A stretch of DNA of 22,188 nt from Phenylobacterium sp. (GCA_028290925.1 JAQGIX010000188.1:1-22188); one strand, 5' to 3'. Shown: positions 15,163-22,074, numbered from the stretch's first letter. Notes: generated by a model not told the origin, from the sequence alone. Program-made: numbers and translations.

Positions 15163-15266
15163 AGCTTTCGACGGCCGGCAGGCGTCAGGCCGCCGACTTA
15201 ACCTCTCCGCAAGCGCTGGCGGCCATAGTGCCGGCCCAAAGGCCCGGAAGTCGGTTCGTCACGTCC

Positions 15267-16376
15267 ATGTCCCTGCCGGATTTCATCTTCGACCGCGTGA
15301 CCGCGGATATCCGGCAGCAGATGGCGGGCATCGCCGCGCTCACCGATCAATTGGCCCGCCAGCGGCTGACCCCCGACGCCCAGGCCTGCGTCTCCGGCAT
15401 CTCCGAGGCCGCCGACGCCGTCCAGCGCGTGCTCACCGCCGCCCTCGACCTGCGCCAGGTGGCCACCGACGGCTTGCGGCTGGAAGCCGAGCCGGTGCGG
15501 CTGCGGGACCTGATGGACGAAGTTCAGGATCATTGGCGGGCCGCCGCGGCCATGGCCGGGGTGACCCTGCTGGTCTCCTACGACGGCGACCCGGACGCCG
15601 CGGTCGTTTCCGATCACGTCCGCCTGCGGCAGGTGTTCGACGGCTTCATCGGCGAAGCGGTCGGCGGCGCCCGACGCGGCGCGGTGGAGGCCAGCCTGAA
15701 GGCCGAGGCCGCGGGCCCCGGCCTGCGCATTGAGGGCCGCGTCCGCGGCGCCCGCGATCCCACCTGGCACGCCCAGGAACTCGAGGCCCGGGTCCGTGAC
15801 GTCGCCGCCCAGTTCGGCCTGGAGGTGGCGCTAGGCGTGCTGCTCGCCCGCCAAATCGTCGAGGACCTAGGCGGCCGGCTCACCGACGAGACCAATCCCG
15901 GCGCCGGCCACACCGTGCTCTTCGCGATGGACCTGGCCAAGGCCGCCGCAGCGCCCGAGCCGGTGCGCGCCACCACCAGCCGCTCGGCCCATGTGCTGGT
16001 GGTCGACGACAACGCCACCAACCGCATGGTGGCCCAGGCGCTGTGCGAGATGTTCGATTGCACCTGCGAGGCCGCCAGTGACGGCCTGGAGGCGGTCGAG
16101 GCCGCCAAGGCGGGCCGCTTCGACCTGATCCTCATGGACATCAAGATGCCGGGCATGGACGGCGTCACCGCCGCCCGCGCCATCCGCGCCCTGCCCGGCC
16201 CGGCCGGTGACGTCCCGATCGTCGCCCTCACCGCCAACGCCGACCCCGACGACGCCGCCGGCTACTTAGCGGCTGGCATGGACGGCGTCGTCGAAAAGCC
16301 AATGAAGCCGGAGCACCTCCTGGCGGTCCTGCAGCAGGCGCTCAGCGGCATGGGCGACGAGGCTGCGGTGGCCTGA
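15267..16376 (+). CDS. Degenerate histidine-kinase-like protein fused to a receiver domain
   Basis: 369 aa from ATG 15267; the open frame to 15228 adds 13 unconvincing residues. Residues 1-70 resemble a DHp two-helix domain, but the H-box reads TADIRQQMAGI (12-22) where hybrid kinases have SHEIRTPLNGI, so the phospho-accepting His is A13. Residues 80-230 resemble a HATPase_c domain: an N-box-like VRLRQVFDGFIGEAV lacks the usual Asn, the DxGxG box is missing, and only a G2-like GVLLARQIVEDLGGRL with GAGHTVLF remains. The C-terminal receiver (about 243-360) is complete: D247/D248, phospho-acceptor D291 (LMDIKMPGMDG), ALTAN and K344. It should receive phosphate but not make it. No sensor or membrane segment is present. 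Confidence 0.85.
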   Translation: MSLPDFIFDRVTADIRQQMAGIAALTDQLARQRLTPDAQACVSGISEAADAVQRVLTAALDLRQVATDGLRLEAEPVRLRDLMDEVQDHWRAAAAMAGVTLLVSYDGDPDAAVVSDHVRLRQVFDGFIGEAVGGARRGAVEASLKAEAAGPGLRIEGRVRGARDPTWHAQELEARVRDVAAQFGLEVALGVLLARQIVEDLGGRLTDETNPGAGHTVLFAMDLAKAAAAPEPVRATTSRSAHVLVVDDNATNRMVAQALCEMFDCTCEAASDGLEAVEAAKAGRFDLILMDIKMPGMDGVTAARAIRALPGPAGDVPIVALTANADPDDAAGYLAAGMDGVVEKPMKPEHLLAVLQQALSGMGDEAAVA

Positions 16377-16462
16377 GGCGATCGCGGCCTCCCCAGGCTC
16401 TCGTCGGCCTCACTAATCCTGCAAAGCCGGGGCGCTGACCATGGAAAAGCTCGCCCGGGGTT

Positions 16463-16612
16463 CTACGGCGCGGCGCGGCCGCGCATGAAGTGCAGCACGA
16501 TCATCACCACCGCGATAACCAGAAGCAGGTGAATGACGGCCGACGTCACGTGGAAGGCGAGGAACCCCGCCAGCCACAGGATGACCAGCACGGCGGCGAT
16601 AATGGCGAACAT
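16463..16612 (-). CDS. Small membrane protein, lmo0937 family
   Basis: 49 aa that are nearly all hydrophobic: two membrane helices (about 2-18 and 22-42) around the FHVTSAVIH turn, ending in a basic MRGRAAP. The pattern LWLxGFxxFHVxxxxIHLLLVIAVV is that of the lmo0937 family (DUF5670) of tiny envelope proteins of unknown function, often stress-associated. The open frame runs upstream to 16714, but the added part is Pro/Gly/Arg-rich and not family-like; MFAIIAAVLVILWLAG is the natural start. It is convergent with the kinase-like gene. Confidence 0.88.
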   Translation of the reverse strand: MFAIIAAVLVILWLAGFLAFHVTSAVIHLLLVIAVVMIVLHFMRGRAAP

Positions 16613-16998
16613 TGTCTTGTCTCTCAGCAGCGCCCGGAGGGGCAACCGCCTCCCAATGCGCCCGCCAAAGTGAAGGTTCCCGGGACCCGCCGGGACCGCC
16701 CCCGGCCCGGCCAATGCTTAGCTAAAGGTCCCGCCCCGTCTCGGCGGCCTGAGCGATCGGCCCCGGGGGTGACAAGGTGACGCTTGGACGGCGGCCCGGA
16801 AGCCTTGCCATAAGGGCGCGGAGGGCCTGCAGTGCACAGCAGGGGCCGGGACGGCGGCCAGGGGACAATCGCCCGCTTCAGCGACCTCACCTCACAGAAG
16901 AGCCGGCTCCGCCGCCGGTAGAGAACGCGGCTCCCCAGGCCTTGGCTGAACCTTGTGCGGTCTCGCGCGCTACAGCTTGGCTATTCCAGGAGAGACCG
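16613..16998. other. Divergent intergenic region, lmo0937-type gene / lipoprotein gene
   Basis: 386 bp without a convincing gene. It must hold promoters for the leftward 49-aa membrane protein and the rightward lipoprotein. The first 150 bp are very G/C-rich, with repeated CCGGGACC-like runs at 16678-16700. Towards the right there is a candidate promoter for the lipoprotein. An open frame continuous with the lipoprotein begins at 16777 but its first 74 codons are Arg/Pro-rich and carry no family feature. No RNA gene was recognised. Confidence 0.5.
16953..16976 (+). promoter_or_regulatory. Candidate promoter of the low-complexity lipoprotein gene
   Basis: GCTACAGC at 16969-16976 matches the Caulobacter -10 consensus GCTANAWC at 7 of 8 positions. 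TTGTGCG at 16953-16959 is a weak -35 match and the 9-nt spacer is one shorter than the usual 10-14. Initiation would lie about 15 nt before the ATG at 16999, leaving room for the visible AGGAGA ribosome binding site. Confidence 0.35.
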
Positions 16999-17301
16999 AT
17001 GAATTTCCGACACGCAGTTCTCGCTGCCGCCGCCGCGCTTGCGCTGGCGGCCTGCTCCCAGAAGACGGGCGACCACGCCGCGGCTGCGGCCAACCAGGCC
17101 GGGGCCGCCACGGCGTCAGCCGCCAACGACACGGCCGCCAACGCCAACGCGGCGGCCGCCAATACCGCCACGGCGGTCGGCAATGCAGCGGACAACACCA
17201 AAGCGGCGGTCGGGAATGCGGCCGACAACACCAAGGCGGCGGCCAAGAAGGCCGGTCGCAAGGCCGACGCCGCCGCCGACGCCGCCGCAAAAACCCCCTG
17301 A
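16999..17301 (+). CDS. Ala/Asn-rich low-complexity lipoprotein
   Basis: 100 aa. MNFRHAVLAAAAALALAAC is a lipoprotein signal with the lipidated Cys at 19 (LAAC). The mature chain is composed almost wholly of Ala, Asn, Thr, Lys, Asp and Gly, with heptad-like AANxAxAA spacing that predicts one long helix. It contains an 11-residue tandem duplication VGNAADNTKAA (nt 17176-17208 and 17209-17241). A strong AGGAGA Shine-Dalgarno 6-7 nt before ATG 16999 sets the start. The chain resembles Ala-rich small entericidin/Lpp-like envelope lipoproteins in style only; I do not recognise a specific family. Confidence 0.75.
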   Translation: MNFRHAVLAAAAALALAACSQKTGDHAAAAANQAGAATASAANDTAANANAAAANTATAVGNAADNTKAAVGNAADNTKAAAKKAGRKADAAADAAAKTP

Positions 17302-17330
17302 CATCAGGCCGGGCGCGCCTCGGGGCGAGG

Positions 17331-17477
17331 CTACGGCTTTGCGCAGATGCTCTCCGCCAGCATCAACCGAGGCGTCCTTGCGCCGTTGGATGCGGGGGCA
17401 TGCAGGGTAGCCGGATGCATGAGCACCACGTCGCCCGGTTGGCCGGTAATCCCGCCGATGCTCAGGTCTACGCCGCC
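17331..17477 (-). pseudogene. 3' remnant of a phytanoyl-CoA dioxygenase (PhyH)-like gene
   Basis: 48 codons plus TAG on the minus strand encode a C-terminus of PhyH type: IGGITGQPGDVVLMHP, then TLHAP and RTPRLMLAES. This fits the distal iron-binding His (in LHAP) and, 11 residues later, the 2-oxoglutarate-binding Arg (PRLML) of the Fe(II)/2-oxoglutarate dioxygenase fold. The HxD iron motif and all upstream parts are missing. The same frame remains open upstream to 18179, but that is the antisense of the chorismate mutase gene and shows no PhyH features. A complete PhyH protein is about 250-300 aa, so over 80% has been lost and no start or ribosome binding site remains. Confidence 0.6.
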
Positions 17478-17523
17478 AGGTCCGCCCCCACTCGTTGCAG
17501 GCGCAACAATTTTGCGGCGAGAG

Positions 17524-17553
17524 GACCTATTGCGCGGCTGGCCGCAATGACCT
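17524..17553. repeat. 20-bp inverted-repeat unit flanked by GACCT direct repeats
   Basis: ATTGCG and CGCAAT (17529-17534 and 17543-17548) bound a 20-bp unit that is flanked on both sides by GACCT (17524-17528 and 17549-17553). The right GACCT is also part of the perfect palindrome GACCTAGGTC (17549-17558). The arrangement lies between the PhyH remnant and the chorismate mutase start. It may be a regulatory hairpin of the mutase leader, a transposition footprint, or chance. Confidence 0.3.
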
Positions 17554-17583
17554 AGGTCGCGGAGCTTCGTTTCGGGGGAGAAT

Positions 17584-18390
17584 ATGGCCCAGGCCAAGCC
17601 CACGCCCGCCTTGCCGTCGCTGGAGGAGGTCCGCGCGCGCATCGATGCGATCGACGCTGAGCTCCTGCGCCTGGTGGACGAGCGCGCGGGCCTGTCCAGC
17701 GCCGTGGTCGCCGCCAAGGCCGCGGCCGGCGACGCGGGGCGCTTTGGCCTGCGCCCCGGGCGCGAAGCCCAGCTGCTGCGCAAGCTGCTCAGCCATCCCC
17801 GTGGCTCGGCCTCGGCCTCGCTGATCGTGCGCATCTGGCGCGAGCTGATGGGCGCGAGCCTGGCAGCGCAGGGCCCTTTCCACCTCGAGGTCTGGGGCGG
17901 CAAGGATGTCGCGCGGTCCATCGAGCTCGCTCGCCTGCGGTTCGGCGCGGCGCCGGTGTTGCGCACACTGGCCAAGCCCGAGGAGGCGCTGGCCGCGGCC
18001 AAGACGCCAGGCGGCGTCGCGGTCTGCGCGCTCACAGCCGACAGCGCCTGGTGGGGCCGCCTGCTCGCCGAGCCGCAGCTGAAGGTGTTCGCGGCGCTCC
18101 CCTGCCTCGCCGCCTGGGGTCCGATGGCGGCGCTGGCCGTCGCGCAGGTCGAGGTGGAGCCCACCGGCGACGACCGCACCTATTGGGTCACCGACGCGGC
18201 CCAGCCGGGCCCAGACATCGAGGAAGCGCTCAGCCGCGACGGCGTCGCCGCGACCCTGCTGGTCCAGGCCGGCGGCCTGAAACTCTTCGTGCTCGCGGGC
18301 TTCTATCAGGCCAGCGATCCGCGCCTGGCCCGCGCGCCCGGCGGACTTTCCGGCGTGATCGGGGCTGCGCCGGGGCCCTTGGACGTGTAA
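17584..18390 (+). CDS. Chorismate mutase (AroQ type) with C-terminal prephenate-dehydratase-like domain
   Basis: 268 aa. The N-terminal ~97 residues are an AroQ chorismate mutase, converting chorismate to prephenate. By alignment with E. coli PheA, Arg11, Arg28, Lys39, Arg51, Glu52, Ser84 and Gln88 correspond to R17, R34, K45, R60, E61, S92 and Q96; Asp48 is not kept. Residues 98-268 look like a shrunken prephenate-dehydratase-type domain, but where dehydratases have the catalytic TRF this has RTYWVTD, and no ACT domain follows. The C-terminal part is therefore probably non-catalytic. Strong GGGGGAG before ATG 17584. It is the first gene of a cluster with hisC and prephenate dehydrogenase. 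Confidence 0.9.
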   Translation: MAQAKPTPALPSLEEVRARIDAIDAELLRLVDERAGLSSAVVAAKAAAGDAGRFGLRPGREAQLLRKLLSHPRGSASASLIVRIWRELMGASLAAQGPFHLEVWGGKDVARSIELARLRFGAAPVLRTLAKPEEALAAAKTPGGVAVCALTADSAWWGRLLAEPQLKVFAALPCLAAWGPMAALAVAQVEVEPTGDDRTYWVTDAAQPGPDIEEALSRDGVAATLLVQAGGLKLFVLAGFYQASDPRLARAPGGLSGVIGAAPGPLDV

Positions 18391-18430
18391 GAGGCTCAGC
18401 CTCTCGGACCCCTCGGGGCCGCCCATCGAA
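18390..18430 (+). promoter_or_regulatory. Tandem short hairpins between chorismate mutase and hisC
   Basis: Starting at the mutase stop codon, AGAGGCT / AGCCTCT (18390-18396 and 18398-18404) forms a short stem. It is followed by GGACCCC-TC-GGGGCC (18406-18420), a second imperfect G/C stem. The 51-bp gap has no recognisable Shine-Dalgarno before hisC. The hairpins could modulate read-through or message stability; there is no T-run. Confidence 0.3.
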
Positions 18431-18441
18431 ACCATTTCGGT

Positions 18442-19587
18442 ATGTCTGAAGTCTCGTCCGATACCGTCGTCGCGATCGATCGCACGGCCGCCGACCACCC
18501 GATCCCCAAGCCCGGCATCCTGGATATCCACGCCTATGTGCCCGGCAAGGCCAAGGCCGAGGGCGTCGCCGAGCCGATCAAGCTGTCGGCCAACGAGAAC
18601 GCCCTCGGCTCCAGCCCCAAGGCGCAGGCCGCCTACGCCGCCGCGGCCGGCCAGCTCAACCTCTATCCTGATCCCAAGGCGGGCATCGTGCGCACCGCGA
18701 TCGCCGAGCGCTTCAAGCTGGAGCCGGAGCGGCTGATCTTCGGCTGCGGCTCGGGCGAAGTGTTCCAGCTGCTCAGCCAGACCTTCCTCGAGCCCGGCGA
18801 CAACATGGTTCAGGGCGAGTTCGGCTTCGCCGCCTTCGCCATCGGCGCCCGGGCCGCCGGCGGCGAGGTGAAGTTCGCCAAGGAGCCCGGCTATCGCATC
18901 GACGTGGACGAGCTCCTGGCCTGCGTCGACGACCGGACCCGGCTGGTGTTCCTGGCTAACCCCGGCAACCCCACGGGCACCTGGATCCCGTTCTCCGAGG
19001 TCCGCCGGCTGCACGAGGCCCTGCCCCCCTCCATCGTCCTGATCCTGGACGGCGCCTACGGCGAGTTCGCGCTGGACCCCGGTTTCAACGACGGGCTGGA
19101 GCTGGCCCGGCGCTCGTCCAACATCGTCGTCACCCACACCTTCTCCAAGCTGCACGGCCTGGCCGGCCTCAGGATCGGCTGGGGCTACGCGCCCACAGCC
19201 ATCGTCGAGGCCGTCGAGCGCATCCGCCTGCCCTTCAACACCTCGGTTCCAGCCCAGCTGGCGGCGGTGGCCGCGCTCGGCGACGAGGATTTCCAGCGCG
19301 CCTCCATCGACCTCGTCGAGCAGTGGCGGCCCTGGCTCACCCAGCAGCTCGGCGGCGTGGGCCTGGAGGTGGTCAGCCCGTCGGCCACCAACTTCCTGCT
19401 GGTCGGCTTCCCCAAGGCGCCGGGCCGCACGGCGACCGAGGCCGAGGCGTTCCTGGCCAGCCGCGGCCTGCTGGTGCGCGGCGTCGCCCTGTACGGCCTG
19501 CCGGACCACCTGCGCGTCACCGTCGGCCTGGAGGCGCAGAACCGCGCGCTCGTCGACGCCCTCGCCGACTTCATGCAGGGCGCCTGA
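18442..19587 (+). CDS. hisC: Histidinol-phosphate / aromatic aminotransferase
   Basis: 381-aa PLP-dependent fold-type I aminotransferase of the HisC family. The substrate-side SANENALGSSPKA (about 48-60), FLANPGNPTGTW (about 171-182), LDGAYGEFA (about 198-206) and the PLP lysine K236 in THTFSKLHGLAGLRIGW are visible. HisC normally transaminates imidazole-acetol phosphate in histidine synthesis; paralogues in aromatic clusters accept prephenate, phenylpyruvate or 4-hydroxyphenylpyruvate. Here the gene lies between chorismate mutase and prephenate dehydrogenase, with only 3 bp to the latter, so an aromatic or dual role is likely. Family symbol given; the true substrate is not settled by sequence. 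The start ATG lacks a clear Shine-Dalgarno. Confidence 0.9.
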   Translation: MSEVSSDTVVAIDRTAADHPIPKPGILDIHAYVPGKAKAEGVAEPIKLSANENALGSSPKAQAAYAAAAGQLNLYPDPKAGIVRTAIAERFKLEPERLIFGCGSGEVFQLLSQTFLEPGDNMVQGEFGFAAFAIGARAAGGEVKFAKEPGYRIDVDELLACVDDRTRLVFLANPGNPTGTWIPFSEVRRLHEALPPSIVLILDGAYGEFALDPGFNDGLELARRSSNIVVTHTFSKLHGLAGLRIGWGYAPTAIVEAVERIRLPFNTSVPAQLAAVAALGDEDFQRASIDLVEQWRPWLTQQLGGVGLEVVSPSATNFLLVGFPKAPGRTATEAEAFLASRGLLVRGVALYGLPDHLRVTVGLEAQNRALVDALADFMQGA

Positions 19588-19590
19588 GGC

Positions 19591-20535
19591 ATGGCCGAGG
19601 TGCTCTTCCCGAAGATGGCGGTGGTCGGCTGCGGCCTGATCGGCGCCTCGGTGATCCTCGCCGCGCGGGCCGCTGGCGTGGTGGGCGAGATCGCCGTGGC
19701 CGACGCTTCCGAGACCGCCCGCGAGCGGATCGCGGCGCTGGGCCTCGCCGACCACCTGACCGCCGACGTCGCCGAGGCGGTGGAGAGCGCCGACCTCGTG
19801 GTCCTCGCCGTCCCCGTCATGGCCATGGGCGAGGCGGCCCGCGCCGCCGCCCCGGCCCTGAAGCCCGGCGCCACCCTCACCGACACCGGCTCGGTGAAGG
19901 GTTCGGTCGCCGAGGCCCTGGCCGAAGCCGCGCCGCCCGGCGTGTTCGTCGTTCCCGGACACCCGATCGCCGGCACCGAGCAGTCCGGCCCCGACGCCGG
20001 CTTCGCCGAGCTCTTCCACAACCGCTGGGTCATCCTCACCCCGCAGAAGCGCGACGACGATCCCTATCTCGAGGCCGTGCAGCGACTGGCCGACTTCTGG
20101 AAGGCGCTGGGCGCCTCGGTCGATCGGATGGACGCCGCCCACCACGACCTCGTCCTGGCCGTCACCAGCCACCTGCCCCACCTGATCGCCTACAACATCG
20201 TGGGCACCGCCGCCGACCTGGAGGAGGTCACCCGGGCCGAGGTGATGAAGTATTCGGCCGGCGGCTTCCGCGACTTCACCCGCATCGCGGCCTCGGACCC
20301 GACCATGTGGCGCGATGTCTTCCTGACCAACCGCGACGCGGTGCTGGAGATCCTCGGCCGCTTCACGGAGGACCTGCAGGCGCTGTCGCGGGCCATCCGC
20401 TGGGGGGAAGGCGACAAGCTGTTCGAGCTGTTCACCCGCACCCGCGAGATCCGCCGCGGCATCGTCGCCGCCGGCCAGGAGAGTCCCGAGCCGAACTTCG
20501 GCCGCGACCACCGGCGCCCTGACAAGACGGCCTGA
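19591..20535 (+). CDS. Prephenate (or arogenate) dehydrogenase
   Basis: 314-aa NAD(P)-dependent enzyme that decarboxylates prephenate to 4-hydroxyphenylpyruvate (or arogenate to tyrosine). The Rossmann loop GCGLIG is at 13-18, ADLVVLAVPV follows the second strand, and DTGSVKG and GHPIAGTEQSG (catalytic His about 124) are family hallmarks. HHDLVLAVTSHLPHLIAYN and the KYSAGGFRDFTRIAASDP block form the C-terminal helical domain. There is no ACT domain, so classical tyrosine feedback through ACT is absent. It starts 3 bp after the aminotransferase stop and completes the tyrosine branch with the mutase. NAD versus NADP and prephenate versus arogenate cannot be decided here. Confidence 0.95.
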   Translation: MAEVLFPKMAVVGCGLIGASVILAARAAGVVGEIAVADASETARERIAALGLADHLTADVAEAVESADLVVLAVPVMAMGEAARAAAPALKPGATLTDTGSVKGSVAEALAEAAPPGVFVVPGHPIAGTEQSGPDAGFAELFHNRWVILTPQKRDDDPYLEAVQRLADFWKALGASVDRMDAAHHDLVLAVTSHLPHLIAYNIVGTAADLEEVTRAEVMKYSAGGFRDFTRIAASDPTMWRDVFLTNRDAVLEILGRFTEDLQALSRAIRWGEGDKLFELFTRTREIRRGIVAAGQESPEPNFGRDHRRPDKTA

Positions 20536-20632
20536 CACCGGGCCGCAACAAAAGCGCAAAGCTCATCGTGCTTGATGCGGCGCGGCGGCGCCGGGCACGG
20601 GTATAGGCTGCTTCATCGGGAGACGACCGACC

Positions 20633-21592
20633 ATGGGCCGGGCGGACCATCGCGCATTCGAGGAGCTGGCCAAGTCCCCTGGGGACGGGGCCTGCGCCCG
20701 CGCGCTCGCCGCGGCGGTCAAGGCGCGCGGCGATCCGACCGACCTCGAAGCCCTGGCGGCGCTGTGGCTGAACGCCGCCGCGGCCGCGCCGGAGCGGCTG
20801 CCGGCGATCTACGACGGCGTGGCCGCGGGCTGGCTCGGCCAGAAGCCGCGCGCGCCGGCCATCGTCCTGCCCGACGCGCCCGCCGAGCCGATCCCGCGCG
20901 GCTTCTGGCAGGCGTTCTGGGCGCTGCTGGCCGAGGCGCCGGGCAGTCTCGGGGCCGGCGGCGTCACCGTCCGCACGGCCGCCCTGCTGGACGAGCTCGC
21001 CCCCGGCGTCAGCCTGCGGGTGGGCGCCGCCTCCCTGGCCTATCCCGGCTGCGCGGCCGCGGTGGCGCAGGGCTATCCGCAGCGCTTCACCCTGGAGGCG
21101 CTGGCCCGCTGCCCGAAGGGTTCGCTCGGCGGTGAGTTCCACGACCTGATCGTCGACAACGGCTTCGACCTGGAGGTGCTCGACCGCGAAGCCCTGGGCC
21201 TCGCCGATGCGCCGCCTCCGCACAACTACCTCAACGCCCGCATCCTGCAGTGTCACGACCTCTGGCACCTGGCCGCGGGCTACCGCACCACCGGCCTGCA
21301 CGAGGTGGCGATCTCCGGCTTCCAGGCCGGCCAGTTCGGCCACCACTATTCGGCGATGTTCCTCGGCATGGTGCTGGCCCGCGCCGCCTTCGAGCGGCCG
21401 GAGGCGGCGCCGATCTTCCTGGACACCGTCACCACCGCCTGGACGCACGGCCGCGAGAGTCCGCCGCTGCTGGGCGTCGACTGGGAGGCGCTCTGGGACC
21501 GGCCGGCAGAGGAGGTCCGCGCCCGGGTCGGCCTGACGCCCTACGCCTCGCCCTACCCGGCCGACCTCTTCGAGCAGCTTGCCGCCGCCTGA
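20633..21592 (+). CDS. Coq4-like ubiquinone-biosynthesis-associated protein
   Basis: 319 aa. The C-terminal half contains the Coq4 metal motif HDxxHx11E as HDLWH (208-212) followed 11 residues later by E224, inside QCHDLWHLAAGYRTTGLHEVAISGF split over 206-230. NYLNARIL before it and AWTHGRESPPLLGVDWEALW after it are also Coq4-like. Yeast Coq4 organises the ubiquinone complex, and a decarboxylase-hydroxylase activity has been proposed for the family. The N-terminal ~110 residues are extra relative to the core and I do not recognise them. GGGAGA lies upstream of the ATG. It stands 97 bp after prephenate dehydrogenase and is followed by an SRPBCC gene on the same strand. Confidence 0.85.
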   Translation: MGRADHRAFEELAKSPGDGACARALAAAVKARGDPTDLEALAALWLNAAAAAPERLPAIYDGVAAGWLGQKPRAPAIVLPDAPAEPIPRGFWQAFWALLAEAPGSLGAGGVTVRTAALLDELAPGVSLRVGAASLAYPGCAAAVAQGYPQRFTLEALARCPKGSLGGEFHDLIVDNGFDLEVLDREALGLADAPPPHNYLNARILQCHDLWHLAAGYRTTGLHEVAISGFQAGQFGHHYSAMFLGMVLARAAFERPEAAPIFLDTVTTAWTHGRESPPLLGVDWEALWDRPAEEVRARVGLTPYASPYPADLFEQLAAA

Positions 21593-21616
21593 TCCTTGAC
21601 CGATGCTGCCGGCGCC

Positions 21617-22045
21617 ATGGCCGACACCGTCACCGTCACCGCCCAGCACCGCTACGCCGCCCCGCCCGAGACGGTGTTCGACGCCTGGCTCGACCCGGCG
21701 CTGGCGCGGCGCTTCGCCTTCGCCACCCCCGACGGCGAGATGATCGTGGCGGAGATCGACCCGCGGGTCGGCGGCAAGTTCAACTTCACCGATCGGCGTC
21801 CGGACATGGGCGATGTCGCGCACGTGGGGGAATATCTGGAGATCGACCGGCCGCGGCGGCTGAAGTTCAGCTTCGGCGTGCCGCAGCTCGACCCGGCGTT
21901 CACGACTGTCACCCTGGACTTCAAGGCGGTGGGCGGCGGGACCGAGCTGACGCTGACCCACGAGGGCGTGGCGGCGGAGTGGGCGGAGGGGACGCCGAAG
22001 GGCTGGGCGATGATCCTCGGCAGCCTGGAGCGGGTGGTGGGCTGA
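21617..22045 (+). CDS. SRPBCC / AHSA1-like domain protein
   Basis: 142 aa, a single START/Bet v1-like domain of the AHSA1 (Hsp90 ATPase activator homologue C-terminal) family. Typical blocks are HRYAAPPETVFDAWLDPALARRF, VGGKFNF, GEYLEIDRPRRLKFSF, TELTLTHEGV and the closing WAMILGSLERVV. The hydrophobic cavity fold binds small ligands; no catalytic residues can be assigned. The frame is open from a TTG at 21596, 3 bp after the coq4-like stop, but ATG 21617 begins the conserved domain and is preferred. The tight spacing suggests co-transcription with the Coq4-like gene. No link to Hsp90 should be assumed. Confidence 0.85.
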   Translation: MADTVTVTAQHRYAAPPETVFDAWLDPALARRFAFATPDGEMIVAEIDPRVGGKFNFTDRRPDMGDVAHVGEYLEIDRPRRLKFSFGVPQLDPAFTTVTLDFKAVGGGTELTLTHEGVAAEWAEGTPKGWAMILGSLERVVG

Positions 22046-22050
22046 GGCAT

Positions 22051-22074
22051 CGGACCAGTGTCTCACGAGGTCCG
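22051..22074. terminator. Hairpin between convergent genes, possible bidirectional terminator
   Basis: CGGACC (22051-22056) pairs with GGTCCG (22069-22074), and inside it GTG / CAC (22058-22060, 22064-22066) pair around TCT. The hairpin lies 5 bp after the SRPBCC stop and before the stop of the convergent gene at the right edge. No T-run follows on either strand, so terminator function is uncertain. Confidence 0.35.

Noticed and set aside
16441..16488. 15-codon ORF starting ATGGAAAAGCTC
   Set aside because: Overlaps the end of the lmo0937-type gene, has no ribosome binding site and no codon-bias support.
17478..18179. Long minus-strand open frame continuing upstream of the PhyH remnant (to 18179)
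   Set aside because: It is antisense to the well-supported chorismate mutase gene, is Ser/Arg/Ala-rich and has no PhyH features. Only the last 48 codons look like a real protein.
17527..20559. 1010-codon minus-strand open frame opposite the chorismate mutase, hisC and dehydrogenase genes
   Set aside because: High-GC shadow ORF: composition is Gly/Arg/Ala/Asp/Gln-rich with no domain, while the plus strand carries three clear enzymes.
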